Assembly (NCBI RefSeq): GCF_014652435.1
Contig: NZ_BMYU01000001.1
Coordinates: 744,001-808,000, forward strand
DNA from: Cognatundibacterium squillarum
Lineage (GTDB): Bacteria; Pseudomonadota; Gammaproteobacteria; Burkholderiales; Burkholderiaceae_D
Reading direction: 5' to 3'
DNA: 64,000 bases
A program made the translations under genes and the position numbers. Under the pieces are notes generated by a model. The model was given only the letters and a program-made list of their open reading frames with translations. It was not told the origin of the DNA and did not search any database. Positions 48,232-55,691 of the stretch are shown here, piece after piece; within the stretch, counting starts at the first letter, position 1, and every line of letters begins with the position of its first letter.

Positions 48232-48982
48232 GCGTTTGTTTATTTACCTGATTAACTGCCGGTACTGCCTGTGCCCGGCGTGCACGTTGTTTTTTCCAGG
48301 CGGGACCGATTAAATGCATGCCACGCACACGTTTAACTGCCTCCATCACATACACTGCCCCGAACACCGGCCACCAGCGCGTTCCGGCTTTTTCTGTGAA
48401 CTGATAGCGCTGCAGCCATTTTTCCGAACGGAACGGCGGTGCGTAACAGCCAAAATGGGTCGCGCTGACTTCCATATTCAGCAACTTCATCCAGTCGCGC
48501 AAACGCGCCGGGCTGATGAACTCGCCCTCTTTCGGCAAGTAATAACGCTTGCGTAACCGGTCGGTGGCCTGTCGCATGCCCCACAGACTGGCGCGGTTGA
48601 AGCCACTGATAATCACCCGCCCTTCCGGAATCAGTATCCGCTCGACTTCGCGCAGAATCTGATGCGGTTCTTCCGCAAACTCCAGCACATGCGGCAACAC
48701 CACCAGATCCAGACTTTGCGAGGCAAACGGAAATTCTGCAAAATCATGCAGCACCGCAACACGCGGATTACCAAAGCTGCGTTCTGCTTCTTCCTGCGCT
48801 ATCCAGCGATGCGGCATACGACTGGCGCGCAGCGCATCAATTTGCGGCAAACCAACCTGCAGCGCGTGGTATCCGAAAATATCCGGTGTCAGCTGATCAA
48901 ACAGGTTTTCTTCCCAGCGTTTGACATACTGACCAGCCGGCAGCTGCAGCCATGCATCGAGGTCTATAATGTGTTTTTCCAA
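48224..48982 (-). CDS. Class I SAM-dependent methyltransferase next to rnhA and gloB
   Basis: A 252-aa protein of the methyltransferase type regularly found between rnhA and gloB in Betaproteobacteria. The fold is recognisable from [20 protein letters not shown] and [20 protein letters not shown], followed by [20 protein letters not shown], the standard beta-4 to beta-5 region. The glycine-rich motif I is weak, so SAM binding may be atypical. The open frame extends to 49141 across the divergent gloB start, which is unlikely. The first plausible start that clears gloB is TTG at 48982, opening [13 protein letters not shown], with GGAAAAG upstream. The substrate is unknown. It ends in a basic, Ala/Arg-rich tail. 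Confidence 0.75.
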   Translation of the reverse strand: MEKHIIDLDAWLQLPAGQYVKRWEENLFDQLTPDIFGYHALQVGLPQIDALRASRMPHRWIAQEEAERSFGNPRVAVLHDFAEFPFASQSLDLVVLPHVLEFAEEPHQILREVERILIPEGRVIISGFNRASLWGMRQATDRLRKRYYLPKEGEFISPARLRDWMKLLNMEVSATHFGCYAPPFRSEKWLQRYQFTEKAGTRWWPVFGAVYVMEAVKRVRGMHLIGPAWKKQRARRAQAVPAVNQVNKQTHE

Positions 48983-49006
48983 AGCTTTTCCGAATGGATG
49001 AACAAC

Positions 49007-49780
49007 ATGCTGAGTATATGGGGACTGCCTGCATTTGACGACAATTATCTGTGGATTGTACACAATGGCAAAGATGCGATTGCGGTTGATCCGGGTGATG
49101 CCGCTGTCGTCAGTAAAGCCTTGCAGGAACACGGTCTGCAATTACGCGCCATTCTCGCAACCCATAAACATGCAGATCACACCGGCGGCATAGCCCGTTT
49201 GCTGGCGCAGTCTCCGGTTCCTGTGTATGGCTCGCAAACTGACCAGATTCCCGGCCTCACGCATCCGGTCAGTGATGGTGAGCGGATCACGATTCCCGAA
49301 TTAAATCTGACACTGGAGGTGATTGCCGTTCCCGGCCACACGCTCGGCCATGTCGCCTATTACACGGCATCAGAACAGGCTTTATTCAGCGGCGACACCT
49401 TGATTGCCGGCGGTTGCGGCCGTCTGTTCGAAGGCAGCGCAGCACAAATGCGCGCATCGCTGAACAAGCTGGCCGCACTGCCTGCCCATACCCGCGTCTA
49501 CTGCGCCCACGAATACACCCTCAGCAATCTGCGTTTTGCTGCCGCCGCCGAACCGGACAACCCGCAAGTCGCTGTCCGCCTGCAGCATGTACAAAGTCTG
49601 CGCGCTGAAAACAAGCCCAGCGTGCCAAGCTTGCTGGCCGATGAACTCGCGACCAATCCTTTCCTGCGCAGCGACCAGCATGGTATCGTGGCGACCCTGC
49701 GCCGTGAATGCGGATTGCCGGAACAGGCTGATGCCGATGCCTGCTTTGCCGCATTGCGCGAATGGAAAAACCGCTTCTGA
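49007..49780 (+). CDS. gloB: Hydroxyacylglutathione hydrolase (glyoxalase II)
   Basis: Second enzyme of methylglyoxal detoxification, hydrolysing S-lactoylglutathione. The 257-aa protein has the metallo-beta-lactamase motif T52-H-K-H-A-D-H58, then VPGHTLGHV, FSGDTLIAGGCGRLFEG and YCAHEYTLSNLRF, and a C-terminal glutathione-binding helical domain. ATG 49007 opens MLSIWGLPAFDDNYLW, the usual N-terminus, with TGGATG upstream; the ATG three codons earlier is also possible. It is divergent from the methyltransferase, with only 24 bases between the chosen starts, so the promoters overlap coding sequence or each other. Confidence 0.94.
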   Translation: MLSIWGLPAFDDNYLWIVHNGKDAIAVDPGDAAVVSKALQEHGLQLRAILATHKHADHTGGIARLLAQSPVPVYGSQTDQIPGLTHPVSDGERITIPELNLTLEVIAVPGHTLGHVAYYTASEQALFSGDTLIAGGCGRLFEGSAAQMRASLNKLAALPAHTRVYCAHEYTLSNLRFAAAAEPDNPQVAVRLQHVQSLRAENKPSVPSLLADELATNPFLRSDQHGIVATLRRECGLPEQADADACFAALREWKNRF

Positions 49781-49841
49781 AACACCCGTGTGCTGATGCC
49801 CGCCATCAGCCGCTCTGCAGCAGCACCGCTGCCTTATCATC

Positions 49842-50999
49842 ATGATCAAAACCCTCACCATTTTCTGCCGTGTTGTCGATAACTACGGCGACATCGGCAT
49901 CTGCTGGCGCATTGCGCGCCAGTTCGCGCACGAACACGACCTGCAGGTACAACTGTGGGTGGATGACCTGATCAGCTTTCGCCGCATCTGTCCGGAAGTA
50001 AATACTGAGGCTGCAGATCAGATGGTGCAGGAAGTCCGCGTCAGGCACTGGGCGCATCAGGCACTGGAATTTACTGACGAAGATATCTCTGATGTCGTGA
50101 TTGAATTTTTCGCCTGCGACATCCCGCCTGCTTACATCCCGATGATGGTGCAGCGCCAGCCGCAACCGGTCTGGATTAATCTGGAAGGACTGACCGCAGA
50201 AGACTGGGTGGAAGGCTGTCACACGCTGCCATCGCCGCATCCGCAGTTTCCGATTACCAAATACTTTTTCTTCCCCGGGTTTAATCAGCGCACAGGCGGC
50301 CTGATTTACGAACCGGCACTAAAACCAGCGCGCGAACGCTTTTTACTGGACCAGTCTGACCGCGACTTCCTGCGCAGTCTGGGTGCCGGCGATGTTGAAC
50401 TGGCAATGTTCCGCGTTTCCCTGTTTTGCTATCCGCACGCACCTGTGACTGAGATGCTGCAAGCTTTTGCCGGCGGTGAGCGCGAGGTGCTGTGCTTCGT
50501 ACCTGAAGGCGTCGCCAGCGATGCTGTCACGGCATTCTGCGGACAAGCCCTGCAAGCCGGCGATTGCATCCGTCAGGGTGCCCTGACACTGCGCTGCCTG
50601 CCCTTTATCCCGCAAACCGATTACGACAAACTGCTGTGGAGCTGCGACCTGAATCTGGTACGCGGCGAAGATTCGTTTGTCCGTGCACAGCTGGCAGGCA
50701 AACCCTTCCTCTGGCATATCTATCCGCAGGACAACAACTTGCACCATAAAAAACTGAAAGCCTTCCTGCAGATTTACTGCCCGCAACACCCTTTGCTGCG
50801 CGACATGATGCTGGGCTGGAACCATGCCAGCGTACAAGTACCGGACTGGTCTGTGCTGTGGTCGCAACTATTACAGACGTTTCCTGCAATGCAAGCTTCG
50901 GCTGAGGATTGGTTGCAACAAATTCATGATTCCGGCGACATGTGCAGCCAATTATTGCTGTTCTGCAGCAGCAAAACGGGAAATTCCGGCCAAAAATAG
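49842..50999 (+). CDS. earP: EF-P arginine rhamnosyltransferase EarP
   Basis: Transfers rhamnose from dTDP-rhamnose to an arginine of elongation factor P, which activates EF-P for rescue of ribosomes stalled on polyproline. The 385-aa GT-B fold protein retains the residues required in studied homologues: D13 and D17 (VVDNYGDIGICWR) in the N-domain and E276-D277 in RGEDSFVRAQLAGKPFLWHI, which bind the sugar nucleotide. The efp gene follows 118 bases downstream in the same direction. The dTDP-rhamnose genes (rmlABCD) are not in the window. It starts with ATG 61 bases after gloB. Confidence 0.96.
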   Translation: MIKTLTIFCRVVDNYGDIGICWRIARQFAHEHDLQVQLWVDDLISFRRICPEVNTEAADQMVQEVRVRHWAHQALEFTDEDISDVVIEFFACDIPPAYIPMMVQRQPQPVWINLEGLTAEDWVEGCHTLPSPHPQFPITKYFFFPGFNQRTGGLIYEPALKPARERFLLDQSDRDFLRSLGAGDVELAMFRVSLFCYPHAPVTEMLQAFAGGEREVLCFVPEGVASDAVTAFCGQALQAGDCIRQGALTLRCLPFIPQTDYDKLLWSCDLNLVRGEDSFVRAQLAGKPFLWHIYPQDNNLHHKKLKAFLQIYCPQHPLLRDMMLGWNHASVQVPDWSVLWSQLLQTFPAMQASAEDWLQQIHDSGDMCSQLLLFCSSKTGNSGQK

Positions 51000-51117
51000 G
51001 TTAGAATGTGGGGTTAATTTTTCGGGAATTATCTCGACCCCGTCGACTGAGCTTGCGCGGCGAATGCCTACAGGCGTCAGATAACATTTAAGCAACCAAC
51101 TTTTTAAGATATCTGCT

Positions 51118-51693
51118 ATGAAATTTGCAAAAGAAATCCGCGTTGGCAACATCATTATGGTTGACAGCAAGCCAATGATCGTTTTGCGCTCTGACGTAAA
51201 CGGTTCCAGCCGCACCGGTTTCACCTACAAATGGAAAATGAAAAACCTGCTGACCAATGCGCCACAGGAATCCGTTTTCCGCGGCGACGACAAATTTGAC
51301 GTCGTTGTTCTGGACAAAAAACCAGTTACTTACTCTTACTTCGCTGATCCGCTGTTCGTATTCATGGACGAAGAATACAACCAGTACGAAATCGAACAGG
51401 AAAACATGGGCGACGCAATCAACTACCTGAAAGACGGTATGGAATGCGAAGCAGTTTTCTACGACGGCAAAGCTATCTCCGTAGAACTGCCAACCACCAT
51501 CGTTCGCCAGATCATTTACTCTGAGCCAGCAGTCAAAGGCAACACTTCCGGTAACGTTCTGAAAGAAGCGAAAATCGAAAACGCGATCGAAGCTTACTGC
51601 CACACTGTTCAGGTTCCGCTGTTCGTTGACCAGGAAGACAAAATCGAAATCGACACACGTACTAACGAATTCAAAAAAGTTGTTCGTAACTAA
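51118..51693 (+). CDS. efp: Translation elongation factor P, arginine type
   Basis: Binds between the P and E sites of stalled ribosomes and promotes peptide bond formation at consecutive prolines. The 191-aa protein has the three beta-barrel domains of EF-P. The modified loop reads [13 protein letters not shown] with arginine at position 32, the residue rhamnosylated by EarP, rather than the lysine used by the EpmA/B system. Codons are strongly biased to preferred ones, as expected for an abundant protein. The ribosome-binding site is weak (TTTAAGATATCTGCT before ATG). A -10-like TAGAAT lies at 51002-51007. The leader between earP and efp contains short hairpins (TCGA/TCGA; GCCT/AGGC). Confidence 0.97.
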   Translation: MKFAKEIRVGNIIMVDSKPMIVLRSDVNGSSRTGFTYKWKMKNLLTNAPQESVFRGDDKFDVVVLDKKPVTYSYFADPLFVFMDEEYNQYEIEQENMGDAINYLKDGMECEAVFYDGKAISVELPTTIVRQIIYSEPAVKGNTSGNVLKEAKIENAIEAYCHTVQVPLFVDQEDKIEIDTRTNEFKKVVRN

Positions 51694-51712
51694 TTTTTTA
51701 GTTTCGTCGATC

Positions 51713-51742
51713 AAAAAAGCCGCTCTGATGAGCGGCTTTTTT
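51713..51742 (+). terminator. Rho-independent terminator after efp
   Basis: Stem AAAAGCCGCT / AGCGGCTTTT with a six-base loop and T-run, 20 bases past the efp stop. Confidence 0.93.
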
Positions 51743-51760
51743 ATTGCCTGAACAAGTTCC

Positions 51761-51867
51761 GAAATCGCCCGAAAATGCATCAAATGCGGGTTTCAGCACA
51801 GCACCCTGGCGGTCGTCGGCAGAAAATCTGGCTGTCCGTAAATGGCGGATGCGGATAGCTGCATAAT
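51761..51867 (+). repeat. Dispersed intergenic repeat, copy 5
   Basis: A full-length copy from gaaatcgcccgaaaatg through caaatgcgggtttcagcaca and cgtcggcagaaaatctggct to ggatgcggatagctgcataa. It is almost identical to the copy at 52588-52693 (about eight differences by eye). It lies between convergent efp and DUF2214, ending three bases before the DUF2214 stop codon. Confidence 0.92.
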
Positions 51868-51870
51868 GCG

Positions 51871-52320
51871 TCAGCTGGCTATGCCGCGTGCCATCAGGCT
51901 GGCGCTGGCGAGGATGGCGGTCAGCAGGGCCAGTTCCAGCAGCAGGATGCTGCGCAGGCGCTTGTATTGCTGGCTGCTGATCACAGGGGCGATGCCGGCT
52001 TTCAGGTCTTTGCTCCAGCGCAGGAAAGTGATGGTCGGGTAGATGGAAATCAGGCCGGTGATCACATACAGGGTGATTTTCAGGTGAAAGTAAGGATTGC
52101 TCATATAGAACGCAGTGCCTTTGGCGTAATACAGCACGCGGAACAATCCGGCGCCGAGCACGATACCGGCGAACATGCCGTACCAGCGGTCGCACCATTG
52201 CAGCAGGCGGGCTTCGCGCAGCGTGGGTTCGGGACGCAGCAGCATCAGTTCTGCGAACAGGGTGGCGGCCAGACCGAAAGCGGCGAAGAAGTGCAGAAAG
52301 GCGACGAAGACTGCCATCAT
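51871..52320 (-). CDS. DUF2214-family membrane protein
   Basis: A 149-aa inner-membrane protein with four hydrophobic segments (about residues 3-25, 48-68, 80-100 and 125-147). It resembles the DUF2214/CopD-like four-helix proteins: FVAFLHFFAAFGLAATLFAE at the start, a central RWYGMFAGIVLGAGLFRVLY, then YFHLKITLYVITGLISIYPT. Histidines H10 and H79 sit in membrane helices, as heme or metal ligands might, but function is unknown. The ATG follows GGAGTCACATC. The gene is flanked on both sides by near-identical copies of the dispersed repeat in the same orientation. Confidence 0.8.
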   Translation of the reverse strand: MMAVFVAFLHFFAAFGLAATLFAELMLLRPEPTLREARLLQWCDRWYGMFAGIVLGAGLFRVLYYAKGTAFYMSNPYFHLKITLYVITGLISIYPTITFLRWSKDLKAGIAPVISSQQYKRLRSILLLELALLTAILASASLMARGIAS

Positions 52321-52840
52321 GATGTGACTCCTGAAATAGTAAGGACTGAGTGCTCCGGCATTTTAATAGCAATCTGATCATGCAATCCGGATAATTTTCT
52401 GTATCGCCACAGCCAGTGTCCGCGCAGGAAATGCAATCTGCGACGTCTTTGTATGACGACGTACAGCAATCTGCGTCAGCCCTGCCCGTCCTGCTGCTGT
52501 CGCAGCCTCGCGTCAGCCGCTGTGATGTTTCTCCCTTGCTTTGCCCGCCAGCTGCCGGACTGCTCAGCAGGTGCCGCTGCAGCGCCAGAAATCGCCTGAA
52601 AATGCCTCAAATGCGGTTTTCAGCACAGCACCCCAGCGGTCGTCGGCAGAAAGTCTGGCTGTCCGTAAATGGCGGATGCGGATAGCTGCACAAGACCCGT
52701 TCTGTTTCTGCTGGCGTTTTGCTATCGTTCTGCGTCATTACAGTCTGGCTTTCAGGCTGATTTTGCAGGTTCTCCCGGGATTCACTTAGTCCTGATATCC
52801 CGCTGTGCCGTGCATTGCGCACAATGCTCCGGCACGCAAC
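52321..52840. other. Long intergenic region upstream of DUF2214
   Basis: About 520 bases with no gene that I can support. It holds the DUF2214 promoter (not identified), a short direct repeat gcaatctgcg (about 52434 and 52470), and a dispersed repeat copy at 52588-52693. The remainder shows no recognisable structure. Confidence 0.6.
52588..52693 (+). repeat. Dispersed intergenic repeat, copy 6
   Basis: A full-length copy near-identical to 51761-51867: gaaatcgcctgaaaatgcct, then caaatgcggttttcagcaca, cgtcggcagaaagtctggct and ggatgcggatagctgcacaa. This is the only copy in the window not between convergent genes; the genes on both sides are on the minus strand. Confidence 0.92.
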
Positions 52841-52874
52841 AAAAAAGCCGGACCCTTTGCAGGATCCGGCTTTT
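52841..52874 (-). terminator. Terminator of the metNIQ operon
   Basis: On the minus strand AAAAGCCGGATCCT / AGGGTCCGGCTTTT with a short loop and a T-run, 32 bases past the metQ stop. Confidence 0.92.
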
Positions 52875-52905
52875 CGCGGATTGGTCAGCCCTTTGCGGGT
52901 CTGGC

Positions 52906-53709
52906 TCAGAATGCCGGTACAACAGCACCTTTGTATTTTTCTTCGATGAAGCGTTTTACTTCAGGAGAATTCAGCGCGGAGATCAGTTTTTTGAAGGCTG
53001 GCGAATTTTTATTGTCTTCGCGTGCCACCAGCAGGTTGGCGTACGGAGAATTCGCATCTTCAATGAACAGCGAATCTTTCACAGGATTCAGTTTGGCTTC
53101 GATGGCATAGTTGGTGTTGATCAGCGCAACGTCTACCTGATTCAGCACGCGTGGCAGTGTTGCTGCTTCCAGCTCTTTGAATTTCAGGTTTTTCGGATTC
53201 TCAATAATATCTTTACGGGTTGCAGAGATATTGGTCGGATCTTTCAGTTTCAGCAGACCTTGTTTAGCCAGCAGCAACAGTGCGCGGCCGGAGTTGGAGG
53301 GATCATTCGGGATCGCGATAGTGGCACCGGCAGGAATGTCCGCTGTTTTTTTGTATTTCACAGAATAAGCAGCAAACGGTTCGACGTGGACTTTCGCTAC
53401 CGGCACTTCAATGTCGTTTTTGTGGCTTTTCTTAAATTCATTCAGGTAAGGCTGATGCAGGAAGAAATTGCCATCCAGATGTTTTTCATTCACTTGCACG
53501 GCTGGTTGCACGTAGTCAGTGAATACCTTCACTTTCAGTTCAATACCTTCTTTGGCAAGCTGCGACTTCACGAATTCCAGAATTTCTGCGTGTGGCACCG
53601 GTGTCGCTGCAATGGTCAGGGTTTCCGCAGCAACAGCACTTGCCATCAGCACGGAACCTGCACTCAGCACAGCCAGACGTTGAATTTGTTTTTTCAGAAA
53701 TGCAGTCAT
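52906..53709 (-). CDS. metQ: Methionine ABC transporter substrate-binding protein
   Basis: Periplasmic binding component of the MetNIQ importer. The 267-aa protein has a signal peptide ending near A28|E29 (MASAVAA|ETL). No lipobox cysteine is present, so unlike E. coli MetQ it should be a soluble periplasmic protein. The NlpA/MetQ family core is evident: ATPVPHAEILEFV, HLDGNFFLHQPYLNEF, IAIPNDPSNSGRALLLLAK and INTNYAIEAKLNP. ATG 53709 follows GAGAGGAAA; an in-frame upstream ATG five codons earlier is less likely. It is last in the operon, 38 bases after metI. D-methionine and related amino acids are also carried by family members. Confidence 0.93.
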   Translation of the reverse strand: MTAFLKKQIQRLAVLSAGSVLMASAVAAETLTIAATPVPHAEILEFVKSQLAKEGIELKVKVFTDYVQPAVQVNEKHLDGNFFLHQPYLNEFKKSHKNDIEVPVAKVHVEPFAAYSVKYKKTADIPAGATIAIPNDPSNSGRALLLLAKQGLLKLKDPTNISATRKDIIENPKNLKFKELEAATLPRVLNQVDVALINTNYAIEAKLNPVKDSLFIEDANSPYANLLVAREDNKNSPAFKKLISALNSPEVKRFIEEKYKGAVVPAF

Positions 53710-53747
53710 GTTATTTCCTCTCAATTGAAATACGGTGCAAAAATATG

Positions 53748-54407
53748 TTATTTACGGGTGAAGTGACGAACCAGACGGTCGCCGAGAAACTGAATAATCT
53801 GTACCAGCAGAATCAGAATCGCGACGGTGACAATCATCACATCGGTCTGAAAACGCTGATAGCCAAAGCGCAGAGCGAGATCGCCAAGACCACCGCCGCC
53901 AATCACACCGGACATCGCGGCATACGACACCAGCGCAATCGTCGTTACCGTACCGGCTGCCAGCAAACCGGGCAAAGCTTCCGGCAGCAATGCGTGGATC
54001 ACGATCTGGCGTGTGCTTGCTCCCATAGACTGACAGGCTTCGATAACGCCTTTATCAATATCTCTTAAGACATTTTCCACCAGACGGGCAAAGAACGGCG
54101 CAGTACCAATCACCAGCGGCGGAATCGTGCCCGGCACACCCAGCGAAGTTCCAACCAGTAACAGCGTCAGCGGAATCAGTACGATCAGCAAAATGATGAA
54201 AGGCACGGAACGCAGCACGTTCACCACCACCGACAACACGGCATACAAGGCTTTTTGTGCCGGCGATGATGAACGGCCACTGAGGAACAGTAAAATGCCC
54301 AGCGGCAATCCGAGTAATACGGTGAACAGCAATGAGAAGCCGGTCATCGTTAAGGTATCCAGCGTGGCTTGTGCGATGTCAGCCCAGTCGATATTGCTCC
54401 AGTCCAT
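53748..54407 (-). CDS. metI: Methionine ABC transporter permease
   Basis: A 219-aa inner-membrane permease with five predicted helices. The ABC coupling loop is EACQSMGASTRQIVIHALLP, with the conserved EA and G residues, and the signature ends AMSGVIGGGGLGDLALRFGY. It is typical in length for MetI (about 217 aa). Its ATG overlaps the metN stop codon (TAATG). Confidence 0.95.
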   Translation of the reverse strand: MDWSNIDWADIAQATLDTLTMTGFSLLFTVLLGLPLGILLFLSGRSSSPAQKALYAVLSVVVNVLRSVPFIILLIVLIPLTLLLVGTSLGVPGTIPPLVIGTAPFFARLVENVLRDIDKGVIEACQSMGASTRQIVIHALLPEALPGLLAAGTVTTIALVSYAAMSGVIGGGGLGDLALRFGYQRFQTDVMIVTVAILILLVQIIQFLGDRLVRHFTRK

Positions 54408-55444
54408 TACGCGGCCTCCTGCTGTAAATGCTGCTGCGTGATCACATCGACCCGCACATCCTCTGCTGACAATTGTTTCAGTACACGAATCGCGGTGTCT
54501 TCATCGGCACGCAATCCAATCACCAGTTGCCCGTAAGGCGTATTTTTGATGCGCGAAATCACGCCCTGCAGTATCGAAATTTCGACGCCGGTTTCAGCAC
54601 CGACACGGCTGAGCACCGGCGCGTGGGTGCTGTCACCCAGATAGGTCAGTCGCCACAAACGATAATCCGGATGACGCAATCCGCTGAGCCAGCTCAGGTC
54701 CAGTTCATGCTGTTCGGCAACCATTGCGCGGGTGACCGGATGCTGCGGATGCAGAAAGACTTCTGCGACTTCGCCCTGTTCCACAATGTCGCCGCGCTCA
54801 ATCACGGCAACCTGATCACAAATGGTGCGGATGACTTGCATTTCATGCGTGATCAGGACGATGGTCAAACCAAGCTGGCGGTTGATATCCAGCAGTAATT
54901 GCAGAATCGACTGGGTGGTTTCCGGGTCCAGTGCCGAGGTTGCTTCATCGCACAACAGCAGACGCGGCGCATTGGCGAGTGCGCGGGCAATGCCGACACG
55001 CTGTTTTTGTCCGCCGGATAACTGCGCCGGATATTTATCCGCATGTTCAGTCAGTCCGACCAGCGCCAGCAATTCCTGCACACGTTCCGCACGTTGCTGC
55101 GCATTCATCTGACCGGCAAGCCTGAGCGGAAACGCAATGTTCTCTGCAATGGTTTTAGAAGACAGCAGATTGAAATGCTGAAACACCATGCCGATACGCT
55201 GACGCAGTGCCAGCAACTTGCGGTGTTCGTAAAAGGTAATGTCTTCGCCATCAATCAGGATACGACCCTGATCCGGGCGTTCCAGCAGATTCAGTGTGCG
55301 CAGCAGCGTACTTTTTCCGGCACCTGAACGACCGATAATGCCGAACACGCTGCCCGTCGGAATACTGAGCTGGATATTGTTTAATGCAGGTACTTGTTTG
55401 CCTGCGACGGTATAACTCTTATGGAGTCCTGAAATTTCTATCAC
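54407..55444 (-). CDS. metN: Methionine ABC transporter ATP-binding protein
   Basis: ATPase of the MetNIQ importer. The 345-aa protein has Walker A GRSGAGKST (K44), signature LSGGQKQRVGIARAL, Walker B LLLCDEATSALD and the switch histidine in LITHEM. The C-terminal 100 residues are the NIL/C2 domain that, in studied MetN, binds methionine and shuts the transporter down when the amino acid is abundant. It is the first gene of metNIQ. Upstream, GGCTTTC / GAAAGCC (about 55451-55473) forms an inverted repeat next to the start; no SAM riboswitch is recognisable. Confidence 0.95.
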   Translation of the reverse strand: MIEISGLHKSYTVAGKQVPALNNIQLSIPTGSVFGIIGRSGAGKSTLLRTLNLLERPDQGRILIDGEDITFYEHRKLLALRQRIGMVFQHFNLLSSKTIAENIAFPLRLAGQMNAQQRAERVQELLALVGLTEHADKYPAQLSGGQKQRVGIARALANAPRLLLCDEATSALDPETTQSILQLLLDINRQLGLTIVLITHEMQVIRTICDQVAVIERGDIVEQGEVAEVFLHPQHPVTRAMVAEQHELDLSWLSGLRHPDYRLWRLTYLGDSTHAPVLSRVGAETGVEISILQGVISRIKNTPYGQLVIGLRADEDTAIRVLKQLSAEDVRVDVITQQHLQQEAA

Positions 55445-55609
55445 GGGGTAAGGCTTTCTTTATTACTGAAAGCCAGTATAACCAGAATAAATTCAAACTT
55501 TTAATCATATAAAGTCACTAGCTTATGCTGCATTGCATATAAAGCGCTTTCATCACTGCATAATGATGAATATCTGCTAAAAACTGCGCACGAAAACAGC
55601 GTATCAAAA

Positions 55610-55641
55610 CAAAAAGGCGACCCGTTTCCGGATCGCCTTTT
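55610..55641 (-). terminator. Terminator of the thioredoxin-like protein gene
   Basis: On the minus strand AAAAAGGCGATCCG / CGGGTCGCCTTTTT with a short loop and T-run. The 165 bases between it and metN are A/T-rich and should hold the metNIQ promoter. Confidence 0.9.
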
Positions 55642-55691
55642 TCAGCATATGACGCAGACTTCTCAAATGGTTTTACCGGGAGCGCACAGCA

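Noticed and set aside
52416-52789. Short open frames in the long gap upstream of DUF2214.
   Set aside because: They overlap the dispersed repeat, have no ribosome-binding sites and resemble no protein family.
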